A DNA stretch of 64,000 nt from Sphingomonas lycopersici (lineage in GTDB: Bacteria; Pseudomonadota; Alphaproteobacteria; Sphingomonadales; Sphingomonadaceae): contig NZ_JANFAU010000002.1 in assembly GCF_026130605.1 (NCBI RefSeq), positions 186,001 to 250,000 of the forward strand, written 5' to 3'. The position numbers and the translations under genes were made by a program. This document shows positions 49,327-58,811 of this stretch, piece after piece; within the stretch, counting starts at the first letter, position 1, and every line of letters begins with the position of its first letter. The notes below the pieces were generated by a model, which saw only the letters and a program-made list of their open reading frames with translations, had not been told where the DNA came from and did no database searches.

Positions 49327-50866
49327 GGGCAGCGATCTAGCGCTGCGTTGGTCCGGCCGGGTTTCGCTGACCCGCCGGATTCTTGCGGTGAATATCTTCG
49401 CGCTGCTGCTGCTGGCGGGGGGATTCTTCTACCTCGACTCGTATCGCGCCCGCATCGTCGACAATCGCACCGAACAGGCGATGCGCGAGGCGCGACTCAT
49501 CGCCGAGGCGCTCCAGACGGTCACTCCCGATCTGCGCAACCCGCTGATCGAGCAGCTCGCGCGCGATACGGGCACGCGCATCCGGCTCTACGGCCCCGAC
49601 GGCAAATTGATCGTCGACAGCCGCGCGCTCGGCCGGCACAACTTCCAGCTCCACGATCCCGACAAGGACGGGCGCGGGCAAGAGATCGCGCGGCTGCTCG
49701 ATGCCGGGATCGATACGGTGGTCGGCGCCGTCCGCCCGCCGCTTTATCGCGAGCGCAGCAACGGCCGCGACTGGCCCGATGTGCTCACCGCGCAATCGGG
49801 GCATGCCGCCGCGACCGTGTGGCGCGCGCCCGATCGCACACCGGTGATCACCGCCGCCGCGCCGCTGCTCGACGGGGTAGCGGTGCTCACCGCGGTCAAT
49901 GCGCGCGACATCACCCAGACAGTGCGGATCGAGCGCTATCGGCTCAGCCTCGTGCTGCTGACAGTGACGATCGTCTCGATCCTGCTCTCGCTGTTCCTCG
50001 CGCGGACGATCGTGCGGCCGTTGCGGCGGCTGGCGCGCGCGGCAGTGCGCGTCCGGCTCGGCCGCGCGCGCGAGGTGGTCGTGCCGCGGCTTCCGGCGCG
50101 CAAGGACGAGATCGGGATGCTCGCGCGTGCCTTGTCCGACATGAGCCTCGCGCTGCGCGCGCGGATCGACGCGACCGAGGCGTTCGCCGCCGATGTCACC
50201 CACGAGCTCAAGAACCCGCTCGCCTCGCTGCGGTCGGCGGTCGACGGGCTCGGTCACGTCAAGGATCCCACGTTGCAGGAGCGTCTGCTGGCGATCGTCC
50301 GCGACGACGTGCATCGGCTCGACCGCCTGATCAGCGACATCTCCGAAGCATCGCGGCTCGACGCCCAGCTGAGCCGTGCCAAATTCGAGCCGGTCGATAT
50401 CGGCGCGATGATCGACGGGATGATCACCCAGCGCCGCGAACGCGGGATCGAGCGCGATGTCCGCATCCATTTCGACCGCATCCAGGGCGAATCGCTGATC
50501 GCCGCGGGCGAAGGCGCGCGGCTGGAGCGCGTATTCGAGAATCTGATCGACAACGCCCTCTCCTTCTCCCCTGACGGCGGGCTGATCGCGATCGCGGCGC
50601 ATCCGATCGACGGGATGCTCGAGGTACGGGTCGAGGACGAAGGCCCCGGCGTGCCGGAGGATGCGCGCGAGGCGATCTTCCGCCGCTTCCAGTCGATCCG
50701 CCCGCAGGACGAGGCGTTCGGCCAGCATTCGGGGCTGGGCCTGGCGATCGCGCGAACGATCGTCGAGGCGCATTCGGGCACGATCAGCGTCCAGGCGCGC
50801 GAGGACCGGCTGAGCGGCGCGCGTTTCGTCGTCCGCCTCCCGCTCGCCTTTGGCGCGAAACGATGA
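49295..50866 (+). CDS. chvG: Sensor histidine kinase ChvG (ExoS)
   Basis: A 523-residue inner-membrane kinase paired with ChvI. A membrane segment near residues 30-47 is followed by a periplasmic sensor (about 50-205), a second segment ([18 protein letters not shown], about 210-230), a HAMP domain (about 232-290), the H-box [19 protein letters not shown] (about 295-313) and an ATPase domain ([25 protein letters not shown]). ATG 49295 lies inside chvI, so the two are tightly coupled. Its stop overlaps hprK (ATGA). Confidence 0.92.
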   Translation: MAPDIVSPRNEGSDLALRWSGRVSLTRRILAVNIFALLLLAGGFFYLDSYRARIVDNRTEQAMREARLIAEALQTVTPDLRNPLIEQLARDTGTRIRLYGPDGKLIVDSRALGRHNFQLHDPDKDGRGQEIARLLDAGIDTVVGAVRPPLYRERSNGRDWPDVLTAQSGHAAATVWRAPDRTPVITAAAPLLDGVAVLTAVNARDITQTVRIERYRLSLVLLTVTIVSILLSLFLARTIVRPLRRLARAAVRVRLGRAREVVVPRLPARKDEIGMLARALSDMSLALRARIDATEAFAADVTHELKNPLASLRSAVDGLGHVKDPTLQERLLAIVRDDVHRLDRLISDISEASRLDAQLSRAKFEPVDIGAMIDGMITQRRERGIERDVRIHFDRIQGESLIAAGEGARLERVFENLIDNALSFSPDGGLIAIAAHPIDGMLEVRVEDEGPGVPEDAREAIFRRFQSIRPQDEAFGQHSGLGLAIARTIVEAHSGTISVQAREDRLSGARFVVRLPLAFGAKR

Positions 50867-51282
50867 GCGGCCGCGAAACCGTCCACGCGTCGACGGTGGC
50901 GATCGCCGGGCGCGCGGTGCTGCTGATGGGGCCGTCGGGGGCGGGCAAGTCCGATCTGGCGCTGCGGCTGATCGATCGCGGCGCGATGCTGGTGTCGGAC
51001 GATTATACCGACGTGACCCCCACCCCCGACGAACTGATCGCCACCCCGCCGGCGACGATCGCCGGGCAGATCGAGGTGCGCGGGCTCGGCATCGTCGACC
51101 TGCCGCACCTCGCCGCCGCCCCGGTCGCGCTCGTCGTTTTGCTCGACGTGCCGGTCGAGCGGATGCCGGAGCCGCGCACCCATGTCCTCGCCGGTCGCGC
51201 GGTTCCGGCTATCGCGCTCGACCCGTTCGAGCTATCGGCCGCGATCAAGGTCGAACTCGCCATGCGCCGGATAGAAATGTGA
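50863..51282 (+). CDS. hprK: Short HPr kinase/phosphorylase
   Basis: A 139-residue protein equal to the C-terminal catalytic half of Gram-positive HprK. The P-loop is MGPSGAGKSDLA (residues 22-33), then VSDDYTDV and the signature EVRGLGIVDLP. It would phosphorylate a serine of the HPr encoded 1.3 kb downstream (Ser47 in TSIMG). The short form is typical of alphaproteobacteria. It is coupled to chvG (ATGA) and rapZ (GTGA). Confidence 0.92.
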   Translation: MSGRETVHASTVAIAGRAVLLMGPSGAGKSDLALRLIDRGAMLVSDDYTDVTPTPDELIATPPATIAGQIEVRGLGIVDLPHLAAAPVALVVLLDVPVERMPEPRTHVLAGRAVPAIALDPFELSAAIKVELAMRRIEM

Positions 51283-52193
51283 ACCCCCCTCCCGAGATTC
51301 TGCTCGTCACCGGCATGTCCGGCGCCGGCAAGTCCACCGTGCTCAAAACGCTCGAAGATCTCGGCTGGGAGGTGGTCGACAATCTGCCGCTCTCGCTGCT
51401 CGACCGGCTGCTCAACGCGCTGCCGCCCGAGGGGAGCGAGGGTATGGCGCGCCCGCTCGCGCTAGGCATCGGCGCACGGACACGCGATTTCGACGCCGAT
51501 CAGGTGGTGGCGCAGGTCGAGCGGCTCCGCGCCAAGGGCCGGTTCGAGATCGGCACCTTGTTCCTCGAATGCGATTCGGACGAACTGGCGCGGCGCTACG
51601 ACGAAACGCGGCGTCGTCACCCGCTGGCGCAGGATCGCCCGGCGCGCGACGGGATCGAGCGCGAGCGCGAACTGCTCGCCCCGCTCAAGCGCTGGGCCAA
51701 TCGGCTGATCGACACCAGCCGATTCAATTCGCACGCGCTCGCGCAGCAGATTCGCGCGGCTTTCTCGCGCGGGGGGCTGGGCGAGACGATCCTCTCGGTG
51801 GTGTCGTTCGGCTTCGCGCGCGGGCTGCCGAGCGACGCCGATCTGGTGTTCGACATGCGTTTCCTGCGCAATCCGCATTGGGATCCGGCGCTGCGCCCCG
51901 GCACCGGGCTCGACCCCGATGTCGCCGCTTATGTGGCGAGCGATCCGGCCTATGCCGATGCCGTGGGGCGGATAGAGGAATTGTTGCTGCTGCTCGTCCC
52001 CCGTTACATTGCGGAGGGGAAATCCTATGTAACCATCGCATTTGGTTGTACCGGCGGGAGACACCGTTCGGTCCATGTCGCGGAGCGGGTCGCAGGGCGG
52101 TTGCGTAATGCGGGATTTTCGCCCACGGTCGCCCATCGTGACCTCGCGGCAGCGCCGCAGGATGCGCTTGAAGGACAGCCGATCGGGCAATGA
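51279..52193 (+). CDS. rapZ: RNase adapter protein RapZ
   Basis: A 304-residue P-loop protein that in other bacteria controls amino-sugar synthesis through small RNA decay or binds nucleotide signals. Walker A is TGMSGAGKST (residues 11-20), a central region has FLECDSDELARRYDETRRRHPL, and the C-terminal domain has the conserved FGCTGGRHRSVHVAERV. GTG 51279 overlaps hprK and the stop overlaps the EIIA gene by ATGA. Targets in this organism are unknown. Confidence 0.93.
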   Translation: MNPPPEILLVTGMSGAGKSTVLKTLEDLGWEVVDNLPLSLLDRLLNALPPEGSEGMARPLALGIGARTRDFDADQVVAQVERLRAKGRFEIGTLFLECDSDELARRYDETRRRHPLAQDRPARDGIERERELLAPLKRWANRLIDTSRFNSHALAQQIRAAFSRGGLGETILSVVSFGFARGLPSDADLVFDMRFLRNPHWDPALRPGTGLDPDVAAYVASDPAYADAVGRIEELLLLLVPRYIAEGKSYVTIAFGCTGGRHRSVHVAERVAGRLRNAGFSPTVAHRDLAAAPQDALEGQPIGQ

Positions 52194-52618
52194 ACGACCT
52201 TAGTAAGCAATTAATCGGCCTGGTGCTTGTAACGCACGGGCGCCTTGCGGATGAATTCGTCACCGCGATGGAACATGTCGTCGGGCCGCAGAAGCAGGTG
52301 CGGACCGTCGCCATCGGGCCCGATGACGATATGGAGGCGCGTCGCGCCGATATCCGTGCGGCGATCGCGGCGGTCGACGGCGGCCGCGGCGTGATCGTGC
52401 TGACCGATCTGTTCGGCGGCACCCCGTCCAACCTCGCCATCTCGCTGATGGAGCGTGGCCGGGTCGAGGTGATCGCGGGGATCAACCTGCCGATGCTGAT
52501 CCGGCTCGAATCCGCGCGCAAGGCGATGACGGTGGTGGCCGCGGTCGCCGCCGCGCGCGAGGCGGGGCGGAAATATATCTCGGTCGCCTCGGAAGTGCTC
52601 GGCGAGGCCGCTGCGTGA
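52190..52618 (+). CDS. PTS EIIA component, mannose family
   Basis: A 142-residue signalling protein, phosphorylated on His16 (LVLVTHGRLADEF), with DLFGGTPSNLA and GINLPMLIRLES, hallmarks of EIIA-Man. There is no sugar permease gene here, so it acts as a regulator rather than in transport, as in alphaproteobacterial PTS-Ntr systems. It is coupled on both sides, to rapZ (ATGA) and to HPr (GTGA). Confidence 0.92.
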   Translation: MNDLSKQLIGLVLVTHGRLADEFVTAMEHVVGPQKQVRTVAIGPDDDMEARRADIRAAIAAVDGGRGVIVLTDLFGGTPSNLAISLMERGRVEVIAGINLPMLIRLESARKAMTVVAAVAAAREAGRKYISVASEVLGEAAA

Positions 52619-52884
52619 CGGTTTCGCGCGAGGTACAGATCACCAACCGGCGCGGCCTCCACGCCCGCGCCAGCGCGAAATTCGTTACCCTCGCCTCGAC
52701 CCAGCCGATCCAGGTGCAGGTCGCCAAGGGCGCGTCGAGCGTCACCGGGACGTCGATCATGGGGCTGATGATGCTCGGCGCGGCGATGGGCGACACGATC
52801 GTGATCAGCGCGGCCGGCGACGGCGCCGAACAGGTGGTCGCGGCGATGTGCGATCTCGTCGAGGCCAAGTTCGGCGAGGATTGA
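52615..52884 (+). CDS. Phosphocarrier protein HPr (NPr-like)
   Basis: An 89-residue carrier that passes phosphate to EIIA. The active His is His16 in NRRGLHARASAKF. Ser47 in SVTGTSIMGLMML matches the HprK target serine. It starts at GTG 52615, overlapping the EIIA gene. Enzyme I (PtsP) is not in the window. Confidence 0.94.
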   Translation: MTVSREVQITNRRGLHARASAKFVTLASTQPIQVQVAKGASSVTGTSIMGLMMLGAAMGDTIVISAAGDGAEQVVAAMCDLVEAKFGED

Positions 52885-52918
52885 GGCGTCGTGCGAAAAA
52901 TCGGAACCGCTGACGTTT

Positions 52919-52987
52919 CCACCCCGGCGAAGGCCGGGGTCCAGCTGCGACCGGCCCGATGCTGGACCCCGGCCTTCGCCGGGGCGG
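52919..52987. repeat. Palindromic intergenic repeat, family B, copy 2
   Basis: CCACCCCGGCGAAGGCCGGG and its reverse complement with one mismatch, around a 16-18-base loop containing CCGGCCCGAT, the inverse of the loop in copy 1 (1574-1642). It lies between HPr and the methyltransferase gene. Confidence 0.88.
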
Positions 52988-53020
52988 ATCATATTTCGGG
53001 CAAGGCGTGCTAGGCTCCTG

Positions 53021-53821
53021 ATGCCCCGCCAGATCACCGCTTATTCCAACCCGCTGGTGAAGCATGTCCGCGATCTGCGCGACAAGCGCCACCGCCGCGA
53101 ATCGCGCCAGTTCCTCGCCGAAGGGCTGCGCATCCTCACCGAAGCACATGAAACCGGGCGCATCCCGCGGCTGCTGTTCTTCGCCGCCGCGAGCGCGCAT
53201 CACCCGTTGGTCGAGCGACTGATCGCGGCGGTCGAGGGCGCGGGCGGCGAGGCGATCGAGACTACGCCGGATATCCTCTCGAAACTCTCCGGCAAGGATA
53301 ATCCGCAGGCGGTGGTCGGGGTGTTCGACGAATTCGCCACCCCGCTCGACACGCTCGATCGATCGAAGGCCGGGATCTGGCTGGTCGCCGAGCGGCTGCG
53401 CGATCCGGGCAATCTCGGGACGATCCTGCGGACCGGCGATGCGGTCGGCGCGGGCGGGCTGATCCTGATCGGCGATTGCGTCGATCCCTTTTCGGTCGAG
53501 GCGGTGCGCGCGAGCATGGGCGCGCTGTTCACCGTCCCCGTCGTGCGTAGCGACTGGGACGCCTTCCTCGCCTGGCTGCGCACCGGGCCGGGCACATTGG
53601 TCGGGCTCAGCCTCCAGACCGAGCATGATTATCGCGAGCCCGCCTACCCTGCCCCCACCTTCCTGCTCACCGGCAACGAGGCGCAAGGGCTGCCCGAGGA
53701 CTACGAGGCGGCATGCGACCTTTTGGTCAAACTGCCGATGCTCGGCAAGGCCGACAGCCTCAACGCCGCCGTCGCGACCGCGGTGATGGCCTATCAGGTG
53801 CTTGCCAGCCAGCGCGGATAG
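53021..53821 (+). CDS. TrmH/SpoU-family RNA 2-prime-O-methyltransferase
   Basis: A 266-residue SPOUT methyltransferase. The N-terminal SpoU substrate-binding domain contains RDKRHRRESRQFLAEGLRIL. The knotted catalytic domain has LRDPGNLGTILRTGDAVGA (motif 1), then FLLTGNEAQGLPEDY and PMLGKADSLNAAVATAV (motifs 2 and 3). It methylates a ribose in rRNA or tRNA; which one cannot be told from sequence. Confidence 0.92.
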   Translation: MPRQITAYSNPLVKHVRDLRDKRHRRESRQFLAEGLRILTEAHETGRIPRLLFFAAASAHHPLVERLIAAVEGAGGEAIETTPDILSKLSGKDNPQAVVGVFDEFATPLDTLDRSKAGIWLVAERLRDPGNLGTILRTGDAVGAGGLILIGDCVDPFSVEAVRASMGALFTVPVVRSDWDAFLAWLRTGPGTLVGLSLQTEHDYREPAYPAPTFLLTGNEAQGLPEDYEAACDLLVKLPMLGKADSLNAAVATAVMAYQVLASQRG

Positions 53822-53865
53822 CCGCTATCGCCATACCGGGTTTTGGAAAAGTACGGGATGAGGGC

Positions 53866-54720
53866 ATGAAGCGCTTCGAGGGCACGCAGAGCTATGTCGC
53901 GACCGAGGATCTGAAGGTCGCGGTCAACGCCGCGGTGATGCTCCGTCGCCCGCTGCTGGTGAAGGGCGAGCCCGGCACCGGCAAGACCGTACTCGCTTAT
54001 GAGATTGCCAAGGCGACCGGCGCGCCGCTGATCGAGTGGAACGTCAAGTCGACCACCAAGGCGCAGCAAGGCCTCTACGAATATGACGCGGTCGCGCGGC
54101 TGCGCGACGGCCAACTCGGCGACGAGCGCGTCCACGACATTTCCAACTATATCCGCAAGGGCAAATTGTGGGAGGCGTTCACCTCGCCGCAGCTTCCCGT
54201 TCTGCTGATCGACGAGATCGACAAGGCCGATATCGAATTCCCCAACGATCTGTTGCAGGAACTCGATCGGATGGAATTCCACGTTTACGAAACGAAGGAA
54301 ACGATCCACGCCGCCGAACGCCCGATCGTCGTCATCACCTCGAACAACGAGAAGGAATTGCCCGACGCGTTCCTGCGCCGCTGCTTCTTCCATTATATCA
54401 AATTCCCCGATCGCGAGACGATGCAGGCGATCGTCGACGTCCACTTCCCCGGCATCCAGAAAATGCTCGTCTCGCGCGCGATGGATATCTTCTACGAGGT
54501 GCGTGAAGTGCCCGGCCTCAAGAAGAAACCGTCGACCAGCGAATTGCTCGACTGGCTCAAGCTGCTGCTCCACGAAGATATGCCGCTCGACGTGCTGCAG
54601 AACCGCGATCCGACCAAGGCGATCCCCCCGCTCCACGGCGCGCTGCTCAAGAACGAGCAGGACGTGATGCTGTTCGAGCGGCTGGCGTTCATGGCCAAGC
54701 GGCAGGCCAACCGGCCGTAG
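53866..54720 (+). CDS. MoxR-family AAA+ ATPase
   Basis: A 284-residue single-domain ATPase. Walker A is GEPGTGKT (residues 34-41), Walker B VLLIDEIDKAD (about 107-117), sensor 1 is VVITSNNEKELP, and the arginine finger region is FLRRCFFHYIKFP. MoxR ATPases act with VWA proteins as metal-insertion chaperones. No VWA gene is next to it; a CoxE-like one is at 12835-14013 on the same strand. ATG 53866 follows GGGATGAGGG. Confidence 0.93.
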   Translation: MKRFEGTQSYVATEDLKVAVNAAVMLRRPLLVKGEPGTGKTVLAYEIAKATGAPLIEWNVKSTTKAQQGLYEYDAVARLRDGQLGDERVHDISNYIRKGKLWEAFTSPQLPVLLIDEIDKADIEFPNDLLQELDRMEFHVYETKETIHAAERPIVVITSNNEKELPDAFLRRCFFHYIKFPDRETMQAIVDVHFPGIQKMLVSRAMDIFYEVREVPGLKKKPSTSELLDWLKLLLHEDMPLDVLQNRDPTKAIPPLHGALLKNEQDVMLFERLAFMAKRQANRP

Positions 54721-54729
54721 CGCAACGAC

Positions 54730-54805
54730 CGTCACCCGGCCTTGAGCCGGGGTCCATCAAGAGGTTGTGACGCTTGACGAATCCCGGCTCAAGGCCGGGA
54801 TGACG
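54730..54805. repeat. Palindromic repeat after the MoxR gene
   Basis: CGTCACCCGGCCTTGAGCCG and its imperfect reverse complement (54782-54805), with a loop of about 29 bases. It is close in sequence to the palindrome at 33810-33867. Confidence 0.75.
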
Positions 54806-54874
54806 ATGTGCTAACCAATTGTTAGTCATTTCCGGCAACCATTCCCTGACGAGTTCGCGCTGAGGGGCGGTGTC

Positions 54875-55438
54875 GTGTTGAAACGTTTCGCCATTGGGGT
54901 CGCCGGCGTGGCGGCGCTGTTCGGCGTCGCGCCGGCCAGCGCGGGGTCGCTGCTCGACTATGTCGGGCAATGCGTGCCGTTCGCGCGCGCCGCCTCCGGC
55001 ATCCAGATTTACGGCGATGCCTGGACGTGGTGGGATCAGGCCGACGGCAAATATCCGCGCGGTCATGTCCCGCGGGTCGGCGCGGTGATCGCCTTCGCCA
55101 AACAGTCGCGCCTGCCGCTCGGGCATGTCGCGGTGGTCAGCCGGATCGTCGAGAAGCGCGTGCTGATGCTCACCCACGCCAATTGGTCGCGCGTCAACGG
55201 CGCGCGCGGCCATGCCGAACAGGATGTCACCTTGTACGACGTCTCGCCGCGCAACGACTGGAGCGAGGTGAAGGTCTGGTATCGCGATTCGGACGGACTG
55301 GGCGGGACGATCTACGACGTGAACGGCTTCATCTACGCCCCCGGCCGCCCCTCCCCCGAGCTGACCGCGCACAATCCGGACTATGTCGGCGCGCTGATCG
55401 ACGCTTATGTGCCCGATGCGGGACACGAGGCGCGCTAA
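54875..55438 (+). CDS. Exported CHAP-domain (cysteine amidase-like) protein
   Basis: A 187-residue protein with a signal peptide (cleavage near ASAG, residue 24). The CHAP core has the nucleophile Cys33 in GQCVPFAR and His83 in LPLGHVAVVS, with ANWSR after. CHAP amidases cut peptidoglycan or related peptides. The start is GTG 54875, or TTG 54878. It stands upstream of the TonB receptor but is separated by 236 bases. Confidence 0.85.
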   Translation: MLKRFAIGVAGVAALFGVAPASAGSLLDYVGQCVPFARAASGIQIYGDAWTWWDQADGKYPRGHVPRVGAVIAFAKQSRLPLGHVAVVSRIVEKRVLMLTHANWSRVNGARGHAEQDVTLYDVSPRNDWSEVKVWYRDSDGLGGTIYDVNGFIYAPGRPSPELTAHNPDYVGALIDAYVPDAGHEAR

Positions 55439-55674
55439 ACGCGCTCTTGCAACAATATTGCTATTCTGAAACATGGGCATAGCGCACCCGTGCGCGATGC
55501 CGCGCGGCGAAATCCGGCAATAATCTTGTCGTATTGTAACATTAAGGCCACATTGGTCCCATAAAATTACAAGATTGAAATAATTGGATTGTCGATAGCC
55601 CCGCTTGCCGCGAGAGACCGCGTACCCGCGCGTTCTCACAATCCCATAATCGCGCGGGCATGAGGGGGAAATCG
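55439..55674. other. AT-rich intergenic leader of the TonB receptor
   Basis: No gene. This stretch is clearly richer in A/T than its surroundings (for example near 55500-55600) and ends in GAGGGGGAAATCG, the ribosome-binding site for the receptor. It probably holds the receptor promoter and regulator sites, but no known box (Fur box, LysR palindrome) can be named with confidence. Confidence 0.5.
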
Positions 55675-58614
55675 ATGAGACTACGTATCGATATCATGCG
55701 ATCGAGCGCGCTTGGCGTTCTTGCGCTCAGCCTTGGTACTATCGCCGCGACGCAGGCCGTGGCGCAGGAAGCGCCGCAGACTCCGGAAAAGACCGCCGCA
55801 GCCGACACCGCCGAAGTGGTCGTCACCGGCTCGCGCATCGTGCGCCCGGATCTGGCGAGCTCCAGCCCGGTCAGCGTCATCTCCGCCAAGGACATCCAGC
55901 TCCGTCAGCCCGCCACCGCCGAAGAATTGCTGCGCGATATGCCGGCGCTTCGTCCGAACATCGGCCCGGGCGTGAATAACGGTGGCGACGGTTCGGCGAC
56001 GCTCGAACTGCGCGGCATCGGCGCGAACCGCACGCTGGTGCTGCTCGACGGCCGCCGCCTGGTGCCGTTCGGCCTCGACGGCCTCACCGACACCAACAAC
56101 ATCCCGGTCGCGCTGATCGAGCGCGTCGACACGCTGACGGGCGGCGCATCGTCGACCTATGGCGCGGACGCGGTCGCCGGCGTGGTGAACTTCATCACCA
56201 AGCGCGATTTCAAGGGCCTCACCGCCACCGCCAACTATCGCTTCTCCGAAAAGGGCGATGCCACCCGCTTCAAGGCGGACGTCGTGGTCGGCGCGTCGTT
56301 TGACGACGATCGCGGCAATGTCGTGCTGAGCGTCGGCTACACCAAGGCCGATCCGCTGCTCACCACCGCGCGCAGCATCGGCGCCTATCCGATCAGCTCG
56401 GTCACCGGCCAGTTCTCGGGCGCGACCGCCGCGCAGGTCACGATCTTCGGCGCGCCGAGCAACGCGAAGCTCGGCATTCCGGCGAGCTCGTTCGGCGCCG
56501 TGGTCAACCCGACCACCGGCCTGCTTCAGCCCGCCACCGCGTCGGATACGTTCAACTCGAACATCGGCACCTATTTCCAGACGCCGCTCGATCGCATCAA
56601 CGTCTATGCGTCGGGCCGCTACGAGATCAGCGACGGCATCGAGTTCTACTCGACCGCGATGTTCAACCGGAACAAGGTCCGTCTGCAGCTCGCCTCGTCG
56701 GGCACGTTCGGCAACACCTATCAGCTCGCGCTGAACAACCCGTATCTGCCCGCGGGCATCCTCGGTCAGCTTTGCTCGGCGTCGGGCATTTCGGCGACCG
56801 ATTGCGCCACCGCGGCGGCGGTTCAGGGTGGTCCGGGCACCGCCGGCTATCGCGAGATCCCGGTCGTGGCCCAGCGCCGCATCACCGAGATGGGCGCGCG
56901 CGGCAACCCGATCGAATCGCAGATGTTCCAGGTGATGGGCGGCTTCCGCGGCTCGATCATCGATTCGCTGCGCTATGACGTGTCGGCGCAATATGGCGAA
57001 ACGACGCAGAACCAGACCCGCGAACATTGGGGCTCGTTCAGCAAGGTCCAGCAGGCGCTGCGCGCCTACAAGGACAAGAACGGCAACTTCGTCTGCGCCG
57101 ATCCGAGCAACGGCTGCGTCCCGCTCAACCTGTTCGGCCCGAACGGCAGCATCACCCCGCAGCAGGTGGCGTTCATCGATCTGAGCGCGCTGATCAACCG
57201 CAAGGTCCAGCAGACCGTCATCACCGGCACGATCACCGGCGACCTGTTCACCGTGCCGCTCGCCGACCACAAGATCGGCTTCGCGATCGGCGGCGAATAT
57301 CGCAAGATCTCCGCCCGCAGCATGCCGGACAGCGCGTCGCAGATCCAGGGCGAGGTGCTCGGCACCGGCGCGCGGACCCCGCCGGACTTCGGTCAGTACA
57401 GCGTCAAGGAAGTGTACGGCGAAATCAACGCGCCGCTGATCGAGGACAAGCCGTTCTTCTATCGCCTCGGCGTTGAAGCGGGCATCCGCTATTCCGATTA
57501 TACCACGACGGGCGGCAGCACGACGTGGAAGGTCGGCGGCACCTGGGAACCCTATCAGGGCTTCAAGTTCCGCGGCACCTATTCGGTCGCGGTGCGCTCG
57601 CCGAACATCCAGGAACTGTACCAGTCGCCGGTGCAAAGCCTCGGCAACCTCACGATCGATCCGTGCGTGGGCAACGTGACGGGCGGTCTCGCGGCGCTCT
57701 GCGTCGCAACGGGCGCGCCGGCATCGACGATCGGGCAGATTCCGAGCCCGACCTCGAACCAGATCAACAACACCACCTCGGGCAACCGCAACCTGAACGT
57801 GGAGCGCGCGCGCACCTATACGTTCGGCACCGCGCTGACCCCGTCGTTCCTGCCGGGCTTCTCGCTGACCGTGGATTATTTCCACATCAAGATCCGCGAC
57901 GCGATCACCCAGCCGGCACAGGCGGACATCCTGAACGGCTGCTATTCGGCGGCGCTCAACCCGGGCTTCAGCTATAACGCCTTCTGCCAGCTCATTAAGC
58001 GTAACCCGCTGACCGGCTCGCTGAACGGCGCGGGCGAAACCCCGGGCGTGATCCTCACCTACTCCAACCTCGGCGTCATCGAGACGGCGGGCTGGGACTT
58101 CGGGGTCAACCAGCGCCTGCGGATGGACGATCTCGGCGTCAACGTCCCCGGCAACCTGACGTTCAGCATGAACGGCACGCTGCTGAACTATTATCGCTTC
58201 CAGGCGACGCCGAACTCGATCAACCGCAACTGCACCGCTTATTACAGCTCGGGCGGCTGCACCAATCCGCGCGCCAAGTGGCGTTGGGTTGGCCGTCTCG
58301 GCTACGGCACCGAGAATTTCGACGTGTCGTTGCTCTGGACCCATGTCGGCAGCGTGTCGCTTGAGCCGGGCGTGACGGGTATCCGTCCGGAGTTCAGCCG
58401 CATTCCGGCGTACAATTATTTCGATCTGGCCACCCGCGTGAGCCCGACCGAAAATCTGGAACTGTCGCTGACGGTCAACAACCTGTTCAACAAGCAGCCG
58501 CCGCTCGTCGGCAACGGCGTTGGCGGGACGACCTTCAACGGCGGCAACACCTTCCCGACCATCTACGACGTGATCGGGCGGTCGTTCACCGTCGGTGCGC
58601 GCCTGAAGTTCTGA
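55675..58614 (+). CDS. TonB-dependent outer-membrane receptor
   Basis: A 979-residue active transporter of the outer membrane. A signal peptide (ending ATQAVAQ, about residue 31) is followed by a TonB-box-like region (AEVVVTGSRI), a plug domain (about 60-180, GADAVAGVVNFITKRDF), and a barrel that ends in a terminal Phe (RSFTVGARLKF). The GSRI-type box and length are typical of the many sphingomonad receptors for oligosaccharides, siderophores or vitamins. The substrate cannot be told. ATG 55675 has GAGGGGG upstream. Intrinsic terminator follows. Confidence 0.95.
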   Translation: MRLRIDIMRSSALGVLALSLGTIAATQAVAQEAPQTPEKTAAADTAEVVVTGSRIVRPDLASSSPVSVISAKDIQLRQPATAEELLRDMPALRPNIGPGVNNGGDGSATLELRGIGANRTLVLLDGRRLVPFGLDGLTDTNNIPVALIERVDTLTGGASSTYGADAVAGVVNFITKRDFKGLTATANYRFSEKGDATRFKADVVVGASFDDDRGNVVLSVGYTKADPLLTTARSIGAYPISSVTGQFSGATAAQVTIFGAPSNAKLGIPASSFGAVVNPTTGLLQPATASDTFNSNIGTYFQTPLDRINVYASGRYEISDGIEFYSTAMFNRNKVRLQLASSGTFGNTYQLALNNPYLPAGILGQLCSASGISATDCATAAAVQGGPGTAGYREIPVVAQRRITEMGARGNPIESQMFQVMGGFRGSIIDSLRYDVSAQYGETTQNQTREHWGSFSKVQQALRAYKDKNGNFVCADPSNGCVPLNLFGPNGSITPQQVAFIDLSALINRKVQQTVITGTITGDLFTVPLADHKIGFAIGGEYRKISARSMPDSASQIQGEVLGTGARTPPDFGQYSVKEVYGEINAPLIEDKPFFYRLGVEAGIRYSDYTTTGGSTTWKVGGTWEPYQGFKFRGTYSVAVRSPNIQELYQSPVQSLGNLTIDPCVGNVTGGLAALCVATGAPASTIGQIPSPTSNQINNTTSGNRNLNVERARTYTFGTALTPSFLPGFSLTVDYFHIKIRDAITQPAQADILNGCYSAALNPGFSYNAFCQLIKRNPLTGSLNGAGETPGVILTYSNLGVIETAGWDFGVNQRLRMDDLGVNVPGNLTFSMNGTLLNYYRFQATPNSINRNCTAYYSSGGCTNPRAKWRWVGRLGYGTENFDVSLLWTHVGSVSLEPGVTGIRPEFSRIPAYNYFDLATRVSPTENLELSLTVNNLFNKQPPLVGNGVGGTTFNGGNTFPTIYDVIGRSFTVGARLKF

Positions 58615-58641
58615 CAAGCGCCACAGCGATAAACTTCATCG

Positions 58642-58670
58642 GGGGCGTCGCGATCGCGGCGCCCCTTTTT
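58642..58670 (+). terminator. Intrinsic terminator of the TonB receptor gene
   Basis: GGGGCG and CGCCCC enclose CGCGATCGCG, forming one long stem, followed by TTTTT, 27 bases past the stop. This is the best intrinsic terminator in the window. Confidence 0.92.
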
Positions 58671-58811
58671 CGTGCCCGCCGCCCACGGAAACAAAAAATG
58701 TTTCGCATCCGTCCCCGTTTCGCGCGATGAAACTGCCGCGTTCATCGCACGTTTCGTCGGCATGGCTTATGGTCGCGGTAACCGTCGGCAAGGCGGACAC
58801 GGAGAAAGACA

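Noticed and set aside
55681..58617. A 978-residue open frame opposite the TonB receptor
   Set aside because: No signal peptide or domain; exact antisense of a well-supported gene in high-GC DNA.
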